Assembly (NCBI GenBank): GCA_023853785.1
Contig: JAJIRX010000403.1
Span: 1 to 13,983 of the forward strand
Length of the DNA stretch: 13,983 bases
Direction of reading: 5' to 3'
From: Psilocybe azurescens
Lineage: Eukaryota; Basidiomycota; Agaricomycetes; Agaricales; Agrocybaceae
Position 1 is the first letter of the stretch. Each line of letters opens with the position of its first letter. The notes under the pieces were generated by a model, which was not told the origin of the DNA, did no database searches, and was given only the letters and a program-made list of their open reading frames with translations. The position numbers were made by a program, and so were the translations under genes. Below, piece after piece: positions 1 through 8,560 of this stretch.

Positions 1-517
1 GAATTTAAAATACAAAATTCCTTTGAAGATAGGTATGTAGTTAAATATTTGGGTGTCAAAGAGGGTGTCTCAAATTTGATATATAGTGGGCTCTATAAAC
101 TCACTTTGTATTTAAAATCTTAAATGTCTTACAAAGGATTGACATACATGTAAAATATTATGCTAAATTCAAGTTTCCTTGCATAAGATATGTTTTACAA
201 CCCTAATTTTACCCCTTCACAGGTCACCCAAATATTGAAACTCCCAATGTGTTAAGTTCTACAAATCTCTGAAGCTTTCCAAGTGTACCCCAGAGTATCA
301 TTGATTGACTGTAAAGAAATTTCATATACCTTCTATTCTCTGGATCTCCTTCTTGCGCTCAAGAATCTTACTAGTGCCAGGACTTTCAAAGAACATACTC
401 AATTGTTATGTCTGACCATCAACAGCAAATAGCCAATTATCCTTTTGCCTTTATCTCCATAGGAGAACAAGGATGAAGATCATGTAGGCATGTATTTTTT
501 CTGCATCATGCTACCAC
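1..517. other. AT-rich stretch with no recognised gene
   Basis: I read both strands and see only short open frames without family resemblance, no tRNA-like boxes and no clear repeats. The composition is AT-rich, like the flanking non-coding DNA at the right end of the window. The plus-strand open frame from 490 to 717 overlaps the minus-strand coding remnant next to it and has the Cys/Leu/His-rich make-up of an antisense shadow. Confidence 0.5.
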
Positions 518-856
518 TTAATATTCTGTGCTTATTGTACATGTTTCACAATCTATCTCTGTATTCCATCCAGTCTCTCAGAGCTTTAATCCATTTCCAT
601 ACTGACTGTAGTACCTGTCCTCCTCTACATGGACTCAAACACAACCTTTATCACCAACATGCTTTGCTGAAGACACGACAACATGTATATTGGCTACCTC
701 AACTTTGCTGTCCTTAAGTCTCGATGGCCACTCCTTTCTGGGGAGTGTGGGAGTGTGGGAGGTATGGTACAGGCTACAGGCTGGACATGAGTGGGAAGAT
801 GTCATACTATGTGATGAAAATGTGGTTTTACACTGATTCCTCAGTAGGAAACTCAT
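518..856 (-). pseudogene. decayed coding remnant with two in-frame TGA codons
   Basis: On the minus strand one frame reads from about 856 to a TAA at 518-520, interrupted only by TGA at 635-637 and 578-580. The peptide has protein-like texture: a hydrophobic stretch VEVANIHVVVSSAKHVGDKG, then after the first TGA a segment with VEEDRYYSQYGNGLKL, and after the second ETGWNTEIDCETC. Both stops would be Arg codons before a CGA-to-TGA transition, the usual product of 5-methylcytosine deamination or RIP-like mutation in silenced fungal DNA. The segment around VGDKG is loosely like a KOW turn, but I do not recognise the family. It lies downstream of and parallel to the gene at 890-1634 and could be a second exon or neighbour of the same degraded unit. 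Two stops in one frame make chance extension possible. Confidence 0.3.
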
Positions 857-889
857 ACATCGATTTCATTTGCTCAGTTGTACCGCTAT

Positions 890-1634
890 TCATTCTTCCA
901 CAACATCAGTAGCATCCGTGACCGTGTCATCACTCTCTCTTTTACTCCCAACAGCACCAGGCTCAGAATTCAAATTAGAAACACCAACTTTAAAAATGCA
1001 TCTCATGAAGACATTACTTGACATATCAAGCTTCTTGAACAGTGTGCAGATCTCAAATGCCATGATGAGAATATTTCTTTGTGACAGGGGGGATTGTGTT
1101 GGTCAAGGTTGAGGGATGTTGAGGTTGAATATTTGAGCAAGGACCGTTAATAGATGCAGAGTAGGAACTGCAAACTTGGATCAGGAACAATGGGAGGAAT
1201 CTCATTGTGTTGAACCATGTGGGTGCCCTCAATTCCAAGCATAGCTTGAATCTTGACGTCATTGCCACACCTGTTACCTCTGACTTTCAAGTCCACCCAC
1301 AGTGTGCCCCCTCTCTCCCACTCCACTTCTCCCCAAAATAATACAGCATTCTGACTATCTTTTGCGATTTCTCCCAGAATCCGGACATTGACTGCTTGCC
1401 ATGTGCATGTGCACACTCTATGATTAGTTGCTGATATTCTGCTCAAGCTTTCTTGTATATAACTAGGATCTTGCTGTTGACCTTCACCATTGATGAGCAC
1501 CACAGCTCTCTGGCCCTTGAATTTGTGATTTTTACAAGCTTCACAATACTCTGCACCTCTGACAATATATCTAGCAGCTTCAGCAGGCTTTTCACCTTTC
1601 CCTTAGCTTTGGACCTGTTTTCTAGACTTTGCAC
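890..1634 (-). pseudogene. unrecognised conserved-looking gene, interrupted by one-base shifts
   Basis: The best open block runs from about 1560 to 1147 on the minus strand: a C-x2-C motif (EYCEAC) followed by NHKFKGQRAVVLINGEG, a helical segment with YIQESLSRIS, CTCTWQAVNVRILGEIA, and a strongly patterned beta-rich part with FWGEVEWERGGTLWVDLKVR, ending in IPPIVPDPSLQFLL. Upstream, a charged lead (ENRSKAKGK) joins in another frame through a likely missing G near 1600. Downstream, a frame from ATG at 1063 to TGA at 890-892 (57 codons, starting MAFEICTLFKKLDMSSNVF and ending in the acidic DDTVTDATDVVEE) continues the same strand, with a proline/threonine linker between. I read this as one protein of roughly 240 residues. 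I do not know its function. The paired Cys and following His suggest metal binding, but only weakly. It lies downstream of the gypsy element, in the same orientation. Confidence 0.5.
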
Positions 1635-2060
1635 CTCTTTGGACCTTATTCTAGCTTACTCCTTTATCTTCTACATTTGTTCTCAGCAGTTTACAAAGCT
1701 TTCACACCTATTTTGACATCTCCGAACCTCCAATCATCCCCTTCTTCAGTATGCATTGTTCCGACAGCTTTGCACCTCTCAGAACCTTGTTGAACCTTGG
1801 AAAACCTCTTTTCACCTCATCATTGTTGATCATTTAGCCCATTCTATGCCTGAGAATATCGGTTTTCACTTTGCGCACCTCGTTAGATCATCTTCCTTGG
1901 TCACATGCCAATCCATCAGTTTCCAAGTTTGTACAATGTGCGGATCAGCTGTGAGGCTATGCTATACATATCTTACACTCTGGTGAAGCTCAAGATAGGA
2001 ATCTTCAACTCATTCCAGCATTTAGTGCATTTGCGAGGGAAGGTCCAGAGCATCAGGAAG
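1635..2060. other. non-coding stretch, short minus-strand frame only
   Basis: No recognisable gene. On the minus strand near 1700-1850 there is a frame of about 36 codons with NDEVKRGFPRFNKVLRGAKL that ends at a stop. Words related to AGGTCCAAAG and GAGGTGCAAAG recur several times between about 1545 and 1790, suggesting a degenerate low-order repeat or an upstream part of the neighbouring gene. No TATA or RNA gene signal is clear. Confidence 0.35.
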
Positions 2061-2290
2061 GTGTGACGAGGCGTGCTTTCACACAGTCTCGACACACTGG
2101 GAGAACCTTAAATGACTAGGTAAAGCCGTGTATTCAAGGTCGACTACCTACGTACATCAACAAGCTCTTTATATATTGTAGAAAGTGTCTACGTAATATT
2201 AATTACTCGAGCAAATACGATTTAGAAAGAGATAGAAGAGTAAAGAAAGAAAAACATAAGATAAAATAAGATATGTAAAACTCGGTCATA
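2061..2290 (-). repeat. possible 3' LTR of the Ty3/gypsy element
   Basis: This is where the 3' LTR of the minus-strand retrotransposon would be expected, just past the polyprotein stop at 2296. On the minus strand it contains a TATA-like AATATATAAAGAGC (2164-2177) about 70 nt before a TGTGTCGAGACTGTGTG-rich stretch, a plausible LTR promoter and R/U5 layout. I cannot define TG...CA ends, see no clear polypurine tract, and there is no second LTR copy in the window to compare, so the boundaries are guesses. Confidence 0.25.
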
Positions 2291-2295
2291 CCCAA

Positions 2296-3284
2296 TTAGG
2301 GTGACTCCGTCACATACGCCCTCCAGGCATTCCATAGAATGGCTTTTCTTCTTGGAAGATCCAGGCTTTGGATAGGAGTGGAAGGGCGATTGGCGATGGT
2401 TGTCATGAGAAATTTATTGAAAGTCTTCATGTGCCGGGCATTTCCAAATGAGGATGTGATTTCGATGGTGTTTTTGATCTCCGCATCGGATGGGAATATG
2501 ATGTCGAGGGGAAAGTGTCGTTCGGTTGGCTTGGTGGCGACATTCCCGAGAGCATCGAAAGTTGTGAGGCAGCGCACTGGGATTCAGGTCTTGGTGTAGG
2601 TAAGACACAAATTCATGATATCCGATGGGCATAAACAATGAGTCTCGACACTCAGGTTTGAGTGCCCTGTAAGCAAAAGAAATAAACTGTTTCAGTTGAG
2701 CCGCATGAACGGAATGCATGGCGCGGGAAGGGTCAATAACTCCATATTCAAGCGTGACATACGAAATAAGACAAGAAATTCGATCAGCGGAAGGTTGATG
2801 TGATATGGGCGCCCATAATGATCACGCGGATAATTCAGCATTTGCACCACTTGCAATGCTTCATTCATTGCTGCGTCGGGATGGATGCCGTCGGGTTGCC
2901 ACTTGAGTCGGTTAAGATGGTGGTACTTGCAGTGGCCCTATCCATGGTCTCGGATTGAGGAGGATGAGAGGATTGGTGTTGATTTTGATTTCAATGGTTT
3001 CATTAGAATTAGAAATGTCCATGCCATTGAATGATTTTGTGAGCTGGTTGGACTCAGAACCAGGCATAGAATCAGTGTGGGTGGACATAGATGAGCAATA
3101 GTAGATGTGCAGATGAGTAAAATTGATGCAAGAGGACGTGCTCATAGCATCTTTATATATCTCAGCGCCTAAATCAGCTTCAACTTCGAGTGATCCGGCA
3201 AATATCTGAGGGTCATCAGGAACATTTTGTGGATTTCTCTAGAAAGTTCTGTGATAGTCTTGGCTCCTTTTGCATCTAGATATT
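2296..3284 (-). pseudogene. long post-chromodomain region of the gypsy polyprotein
   Basis: The same strand stays protein-like for about 330 codons past the chromodomain, in four to five frame segments: VPDDPQIFAGSLEVEADLG (from about 3225), a Ser/Thr/Asn-rich stretch to about 2912, KYHHLNRLKWQPDGIHPDA (from about 2930), LISYVTLEYGVIDPSRAMHS (from about 2770), LKPECRDSLFMPIGYHEFVS (2680-2590), and FPSDAEIKNTIEITSSFGNA to a final VTESP stop at 2296. Shifts at about 3234-3236, 2936-2938, 2793-2794 and 2560-2580 link them, three of them at short homopolymers. From memory, similar tails occur in other mushroom gypsy polyproteins, but I cannot name a domain or function. It could instead be a separate ORF at the 3' end of the element. 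Confidence 0.6.
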
Positions 3285-3412
3285 CGTCGAACTCATGTAA
3301 ATGTTTTACTTCATTATATGGTAACCAAGTTTTATCTCCGGATTTCATAGTATCTCAAATAAACAGTTAACACCTTCACCGTGGTGTGCAACAATTTTGT
3401 ACAGCCCACTCG
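3285..3412 (-). pseudogene. chromodomain of the gypsy integrase, frame-shifted
   Basis: The chromodomain begins at GEWAVQ (about 3412) and its second half is legible as KSGDKTWLPYNEVKHLHEF in another frame (about 3350-3285). These are the WxV strand and the W...GDxTWLPY core of chromodomains fused to Ty3/gypsy integrases, which in that family bind methylated histone H3 and steer insertion to heterochromatin. Between them three single missing bases are the simplest explanation for the frame changes. Aromatic cage residues cannot be assessed securely because of these shifts. Confidence 0.75.
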
Positions 3413-3954
3413 CCCTCCAAATCTTCGCCACTGAATATTTGATTATCCATTTGGCCTGGAAACAACCAGTCATTGTTTGGTACATGAATACGCAACAGGG
3501 ATGCATGGAATACATCATGTATCCCTTTTCGTAGACTTGTTGAAATGTCTACTCTGTATGAATTATTTCCGAAGTCTTCTGTAATTTTATATGGGCCAAT
3601 AAATCTAGGTGCCAGCTTGTGGCTCATTCCCTTAGGTATGGAAATATTCTTAGTAGATATGTACACAAAATCATCCTTTTGGAATGGTGCATTTATTCTT
3701 TTTCTATTGGCATTGCGTATGGACTTAATACGCAAAGCAATTATGCTGTCATGTGCTTGCATAATTGATGATTTAATTCGTTTAGCGAATGCATGTACAC
3801 CCGGATACTCTGTGGGCTGATTGGATTGCCAAATAAATGATCTAGGCATGCGTCCGGTATTAAGAAAGAATGGAGCGAAGCCTGTACTTTCTGATCGAGC
3901 TGAGTTAATAGCGAATTCTATAGCAGGCAGTTTCTGCACCCAGTCTTTCTGGTT
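3376..3954 (-). pseudogene. Ty3/gypsy integrase C-terminal part with GPY module
   Basis: This continues the integrase after the G6 shift. It reads LPAIEFAINSARSESTGFAP and MPRSFIW (end of the catalytic domain), a basic helical stretch with NANRKR, then the GPY module: FVYISTKN, LAPRFIGPYKI, YRVDIS, and VFHASLLRIHVPN. The GPY/F module is a DNA-binding and multimerisation part of chromoviral integrases. The frame ends with GEWAVQ, the first strand of the chromodomain, where further one-base losses (near 3394-3397, 3380-3388 and 3346) scatter the chromodomain over three frames. Spacing and sequence match the family closely; no catalytic residue is expected here. Confidence 0.9.
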
Positions 3955-4296
3955 GGGGGGAGATACAGTGTCTTAGCATTTGAGAAATAGTCTTATTTGC
4001 TCTTTCTGTAGCGCCATCTGTTTGCGGATGATAGGCGCTTGACATTCTTAATTTGGTTCCAATTAGCTTGTGTAATTCTTCCCAGAAGTGGCTCGTGAAC
4101 CACTTGTCTCGATCACTCACAATTGAAGATGGTAAGCCATGGTGCTTATACACTTCAGAAAAGACTAATTCAGCAATATCTTTTGCTTTATAGTCTGTTC
4201 TGCCAGGTACCAAGTGTACCATCCCTGTGAATAAGTCAATGACAACTACAATCATGTCAAAAGATCCATCACGGTTCTCTGAATTTGGCAAAGGCC
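3905..4296 (-). pseudogene. Ty3/gypsy integrase core, DDE domain, continued after the insertion
   Basis: The homology resumes immediately past the inserted element with PLPNSENRDG. All three catalytic acids are visible: Asp in VVVIDLFTGMVHL, Asp in IVSDRDKWF, and Glu in DGATERANKT. AYHPQTDG, typical of gypsy integrases, is intact. The enzyme would insert element cDNA into host chromatin. The nominal open frame begins inside the transposon at 4357; its first 20 or so codons are not integrase. At the 3' end the frame is lost at a run of six Gs on the plus strand (3955-3960): five would keep the integrase reading into the next block, so the last 18 codons or so of this frame are out of register. 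Confidence 0.9.
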
Positions 4297-5150
4297 CATC
4301 GGCAAAACCGACAAAACCATATATTACATTGTGGCCTATATCAGGCAAGTTGATCATTTTGAGGCTATATATGGGTGATCAAAACCTTTGTGCATCCTTG
4401 GAAAGTCATACAAACATTGTATTACATTACTATGCCCACTAATTATTCTAGTATTTTGAACTGGTTGAGCAAGAATTAAGGCAGTATTAAATTTAAGCCA
4501 AATATTTATTCAACTTTACTTTCAGTGGTAATTTTTTGGTGGACCATTGAGGTACGTTGCATTTTTTGACAACCTTTTCTGTATTCTTGTAAGTTACAAT
4601 AAGCATTGGTTTGGTATGTAAAATACACTAAACATTGGTACGAGATTTAATTGTCTATCAATTATTTTGGCTCTCCCAGATAGGCCGCTTTTTAGATAGT
4701 GACATAAACCATCATGTACTTATATACAGTAATGATGTATTAGTGTAGTAGTTAGAATAGGTATTTAATTGTGTTCTACAAAGGTGGTGGTTCAATCCTG
4801 GTAAAAGGCATTTCAATTAAATGTGATAATGTGATAATCTGAATAATCAATTGGAGTTACATATATGGGAAGAGTGCTATGTATTTTATAGCAACACCAA
4901 ATGATCCAATATTTTACTGTAAAATTGGCCCCTTGGTGGCTGTGGAAAATTGTTTTGTCATGCAAGGTTAACAAAGATTTAAGCTACCTTACAAGGACTA
5001 CCAAGGTTTTATTTTTAGCTAATTCTGGGCGTGACTTACAAATAAGGAGTCTATTTGTTTCACTTTACCATGCCTTTTGGGCATTTGCGTCATTTTTTGC
5101 CTTTCAAGGGCATAGCATTACAATATATTCTTTTTACGGTTTTGCCGATG
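4297..5150. mobile_element. 854-bp non-autonomous TIR transposon (MITE-like) in the integrase gene
   Basis: Both ends carry the inverted sequence CATCGGCAAAACCG, followed by a more diverged match of about 25 bp that includes ATATATT near both ends. The plus-strand flanks are ...AAAGGCC before and CCCTACG... after, giving a CC duplication. Removing the element and one CC restores an uninterrupted integrase reading with V-G-P-L-P across the junction. The interior is AT-rich, encodes no transposase, and holds a tRNA-like segment near 4741-4800. A 2-bp duplication fits CACTA/CMC-type elements among others; the ends do not start with CACT, so I leave the superfamily open. It must be younger than the gypsy copy it interrupts. 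Confidence 0.88.
4738..4802 (+). other. tRNA-like Pol III promoter boxes inside the 854-bp element
   Basis: The stretch holds an A-box-like TAGTGTAGTAGTTAG (4741-4755) and a near-perfect B box GGTTCAATCCT (4789-4799), spaced as in a tRNA gene. The T-arm and acceptor stems do not pair properly and no terminator of four or more Ts follows closely, so this is not a functional tRNA. It could be a tRNA-derived SINE head captured in the transposon, or chance. Confidence 0.35.
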
Positions 5151-6655
5151 CCCTACGAAATCAATCCCAATTGATTCCCAAGGTCTTCGGTTCAGTTCCA
5201 GAGGGTTGAGTAACCCATAAGGCCTTGTATGACTGTCTTTATTTCGCTTACAAGTGGTGCAGGAGCTACAATAAGTCTCTACATCCTTAGCTAGAGATTT
5301 CCACCACACATGTTCTCTTAAATAAGAATAAGTCTTCATCGCACCTAGATGTGCTAATAATGAATGACCTTCTGCTATGACAAGTTCTCTAGCAGAATGA
5401 CTTCCAATCTTTATGTTTGGTATGCATAGTAATTTATTATTATCTTGCTTGAGATATAGCAAGCCGGATTGTGAATCAAGTTCAAAATTCTTGTAATCCT
5501 GTGGATTTTCGAATACAGACTTGAACCAAGGGTCATGCTTATACATCCCTTTTATCTCACTAATTATGCTCACACCATTTCGGTCTTCATAGAGATCTAA
5601 TGGAACATTAATATTATTCCCAGTATGTGAACTATTCTGATCTACTAATGGTTCTGTTACACAGTTGATTGTTCCCTGTGAACCACCATTAGACTCTTTA
5701 TTTTTACGAGCAGGAATACGAATGACTAACCTTTCCTGAGGTATAGGCTCGCCCTCCTGACCGGCTTTCGGTCCTTTCAGCTTGAAAGTATCCTTAACTC
5801 GAGCTGCAAATTCTTCAGAAGTTTCCGGACGGCCTGTTTCGGCACCTGGATTTTCATGTGCTTTCTTAGTTCTGCGTCCCACAAAGTTAGGGTTGACAGC
5901 TGCACATTCAGCTTCCATTCCAACAAGAACTGGAGCAGCAATTTTCTGCATTGTTTCTTCCATAGAAGCACCATTTTCGGGCTCATCATATTGAGTATAT
6001 TCTGTAGATGCCCGGACTGTTCCTGGTGCATCATTAGAGTATATCCTGGATAGTGCATCACTCAGAATATTCTCAGTGCCTGGTACATATATCACTTCAA
6101 AATTGAATAAACCTAATTGTTCAAGCCATCTAGCACGGTGTCCATTGCTTGTGCGCTCAATGTCTCGATGATTTAATATTGTAACAAGTCCTTTGTGGTC
6201 AGTATACCACCAAAATTTCACACCTAATAATAGGTCTCGATATCGCATCATTGTTTCAAGACCTGCCAACATCTCTACCTCGTGCACAGGGTAATTCTGT
6301 TGTGCAGGTGAGAGTTTTGCAGAATAGAAGGCTGCTACAGGTGCAGTCTTCCAGTCGCTTCCCTGGCTAATAACTCCAGCAATACCAGTAATACTGGCAT
6401 CGGTGACCTTATTTATTGGTGGTGCACCCTTTGAGTAATCTAATGGGAGCCTATGATGGTCTCTATACCGATTTGCACGTTCCTTAATTTCATCAAATGC
6501 TCTTTGATGGGTTGTATCCCATCTGAATGGTATTTCCTTACTTGTTAAAGTGTGTAATATTCCCATCGAATGCGTACACTTTCAATGTCATCAGCTAAGT
6601 AACTTGCAGCTCCTAGAAATCCGCGCAATAAATCACGATTAGTGGAGGTCTTTAC
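5118..6655 (-). pseudogene. pol: Ty3/gypsy polyprotein: RT end, RNase H, integrase zinc finger
   Basis: An open frame of 482 codons runs from 6566 to 5118 and extends upstream, after a one-base shift at about 6567, into an RT-connection segment with TNRDLLRGFLGAASYLADD (to about 6650). RNase H carries its acidic residues in VTDAS, HEVEML, WYTDHKGL and SDALSR and would degrade the RNA strand during reverse transcription. A charged linker of about 180 residues follows. The integrase zinc finger is H-x4-H (HSLLAH) and C-x2-C (CTTC, in YCSSCTTCKRNK). The integrase core starts at WESIGIDFVG, where the reading frame enters the inserted element at 5150 and ends in 11 non-homologous codons. There are no nonsense codons inside this 1.45-kb block. 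The RT palm with its YxDD motif lies beyond the truncation and is absent. Confidence 0.92.
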
Positions 6656-6660
6656 ACAGC

Positions 6661-6955
6661 CCCCATTTTTGGTCGGACTCCAGTCGGACTCCGTTGGACT
6701 TTCTATATTCAGAATGAGAATTTTTCTGGTCTAGGACTGCTGAAATTTTCCGGTGAGATTCCGGTGAGATTCCGGTGAAAGTCCGACCGGACTACAAGTC
6801 CAACGGACTGTCCGGGCGGACTGTCCACTGGAAATGACCGGACAGGACCAACAGAAGTCCAATGGAAGTCCATCGGAATCCCACGATGACCATTGGAATT
6901 CCAGCGGACAAGTCCAACGGAATTCCAATGGAAGTCCAACGGATGTCCTTTTATT
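6661..6955. repeat. left subterminal repeat array (TCCAACGGA/TCCACTGGA family)
   Basis: Short units of about 10 bp, variants of GTCCAACGGA, GTCCAATGGA and TCCGTTGGAC, occur in both orientations, with a tandem GAGATTCCGGT pair near 6750-6775. The open frames here (peptides rich in DFHWTS and GLPLD) are by-products of the repeat and not genes. The same family recurs at 9220-9545. Confidence 0.85.
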
Positions 6956-6974
6956 ATAATTTATACTAGTATAG

Positions 6975-7060
6975 AAAAAAAAAAGACACTAACGAGAATT
7001 GAACTCGGGCATCGGAGAATGCCAAACGCAAACGGGATAAACCAACTGAGCCACAAAGGC
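6975..7060 (-). other. tRNA-like Pol III unit with terminator, degenerate tRNA or SINE head
   Basis: On the minus strand an A box TGGCTCAGTTGG (7042-7053) is followed at tRNA-like distance by a B-box-like GAGTTCAATTCTC (6994-7006), a T-arm with CGAG/CTCG pairing, and then ten Ts (6975-6984), a strong Pol III terminator. A GGCAT/ATGCC stem lies where the anticodon arm would be, but its loop is 6 nt instead of 7. The D stem (GCTC against ATCC) and the acceptor stem do not pair. I therefore read it as a tRNA-derived sequence that keeps its internal promoter and terminator, not as a working tRNA gene. It lies between the left repeat array and the minisatellite. Confidence 0.6.
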
Positions 7061-7261
7061 TTATGAAAAATAATAGAATTAGTTAAATACATAGCGGTGC
7101 CGCTGAAATTCTCGGCACTACTCGGCACGTCACACACAACAACGCGTGCGTGACATGTTGATGCCACGTCGGTCCGTTGTTAATTCCGACCCCAACCCTT
7201 TTTCCTTCCACCACTACTACCACCGCCTCGTCGGTCGGAGCCAGGCGAGAGCCAACCCGAC

Positions 7262-8560
7262 GCGACAGAGGACGAGAACGACCGCGACGGCCACACCGGA
7301 CGAGGGACGTAGGACGACTGCGACAGCGACAACGAGGACGCCGGACGAGGACGCGGACGAGGACACGGACGAGGACCACGACGAGGACCGCGAGGGCGAG
7401 GGCGAGGACCGCGAGGGACCGCGAGGACGACGGCTAGGACGACGGCTAGGACCACGACCACGACGGTGAGGATCAAGACACCGGCGTGGACCAGGACGAC
7501 AGCGAGGGCAAGGACGATGGCGAGGGCGAGGACGGCGGCGGGGACGAGGACGACAGCGAGGCGAGACGACAGCGAGGCGAGAACGACAGCGAGGGCGGAG
7601 ACGACAGCGAGGGCGAGAGACAGCGAGGGCGAAACGGCGGCGAGGGCGAGAACGACGGCGAGGGCGTAGGACGACAGCGAGGGCGAGGACGACAGCGAGG
7701 GCGAGTAACGGCGGCGAGGGCGAGAACGACAGCGAGCGTAGCACGGCGGCGGGACGAGAACGACGGCGAGGGCGAGTAACGGCGGCGAGGGCGAGAACGA
7801 CAGCGAGGGCGAGCAACGGCGAGGGACGAGGACACAACGGCGAGGGCGAGGACAACGACAGCAGCAGGAAGCGAGGACGACGGCGGGACGAGGACGGCAA
7901 GCAGGCGAGGACGACGGCGAGGGCGAGTACGGCGGCGGAGGGCGAGAACGACAGCGAGGGCGAAACGGCGGCGAGGACGACACAACGGCGAGGGCGAGGA
8001 CGACAGCGAGGGCGTCGCAGTACGGCGGCGAGGGCGAGGACGACAGCGAGGGCGAGGACGACAGCGAGGGCGAGGACGACAGCGAGGGCGAGTAGGACCT
8101 AAGCGGCGAGGGGCGAGAACGACAGCGAGGGCGGTACGGCGGCGGGGACGAGAAACGACAGCGAGGGGCGTAGTACGGCGGCGGGGGCGAGAAACGACAG
8201 CGAGGGCGCAGTACGGCGGCGGGACGAGAACGACAGCGAGGGCGAGTACGGCGGCGAGGACGAGGACAACGGCAGGGCGAGCACGGCAAGCGAGATGCAG
8301 CAACGGCGGCGAGGCTGAGTACGGCACGATGAGAGGAGGCGGCGAGGCGAGGACGACTCGCGGGGACGGGGACGACAGCGAGGGCAAGGACGACGGCGAG
8401 GGCGAGGACAACAGGGCGAGGACGAGGACAGCGGCGACCAGACAGCGGCGAGGACGAGAACGGCAGCGAGGCGAGTACGGCGGCGAGACGAGAGACGGCG
8501 GCAGGCGAGTACGGCGAGCGACGAGGACGTGGATGGACAAGGACGGCGAGGGCGAGACGA
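7262..8560. repeat. GC-rich minisatellite, 18-bp unit GACGACAGCGAGGGCGAG
   Basis: About 1.3 kb made of variants of GACGACAGCGAGGGCGAG. Three exact copies stand in tandem at 8039-8092; elsewhere units vary (GGCGGCGAGGGCGAGAAC and others) and length changes move the phase. The plus strand is almost free of T: 7519-7666 has none in 148 nt. All minus-strand frames stay open for hundreds of codons because the repeat cannot form stop codons there, giving Arg/Pro/Ser- and Ala/Val/Leu-rich shadows, including one of 545 codons (8817-7180). I see no non-repetitive domain and do not call a gene. Confidence 0.92.

Larger units (their letters stand above)
2296..6655 (-). mobile_element. Ty3/gypsy retrotransposon, 3' two thirds, with chromodomain integrase
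   Basis: Domain order on the minus strand is end of reverse transcriptase (about 6655-6570), RNase H (6550-6040), linker, HHCC zinc finger (about 5400-5240), DDE integrase core (about 5150 and 4296-3970), GPY module (about 3680-3500), chromodomain (about 3410-3300) and a further region to the stop at 2296. RT-RNaseH-IN order with a chromodomain is diagnostic of Ty3/gypsy chromoviruses. The gag, protease and RT catalytic parts, the primer-binding site and the 5' LTR are missing: the element ends abruptly at about 6650 against unrelated repeat DNA. It carries an 854-bp DNA transposon inside the integrase. About eight or more one-base shifts break the reading frame, mostly in homopolymers, so it cannot make one polyprotein as written. 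Confidence 0.93.

Noticed and set aside
3545..3820. 91-codon plus-strand frame
   Set aside because: Antisense shadow of the integrase GPY region, whose minus-strand homology is clear.
4901..5209. 102-codon plus-strand frame as a possible gene of the 854-bp element
   Set aside because: It crosses the element's right boundary into gypsy integrase antisense sequence and has no transposase motif.
6601..6655. Insertion of the composite element into RT with an 8-bp target duplication
   Set aside because: Bases next to the two ends (TCTTTACA or nearby on the left, TAAAGTAC on the right) do not form a direct duplication, and RT homology does not resume after 9558.
6709..6939. Open frames with DFHWTS/GLVRWNSNG-type peptides, also at 9126-9695
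   Set aside because: Direct translation of the subterminal 10-bp repeats in multiple frames; there is no start context or homology beyond the repeat.
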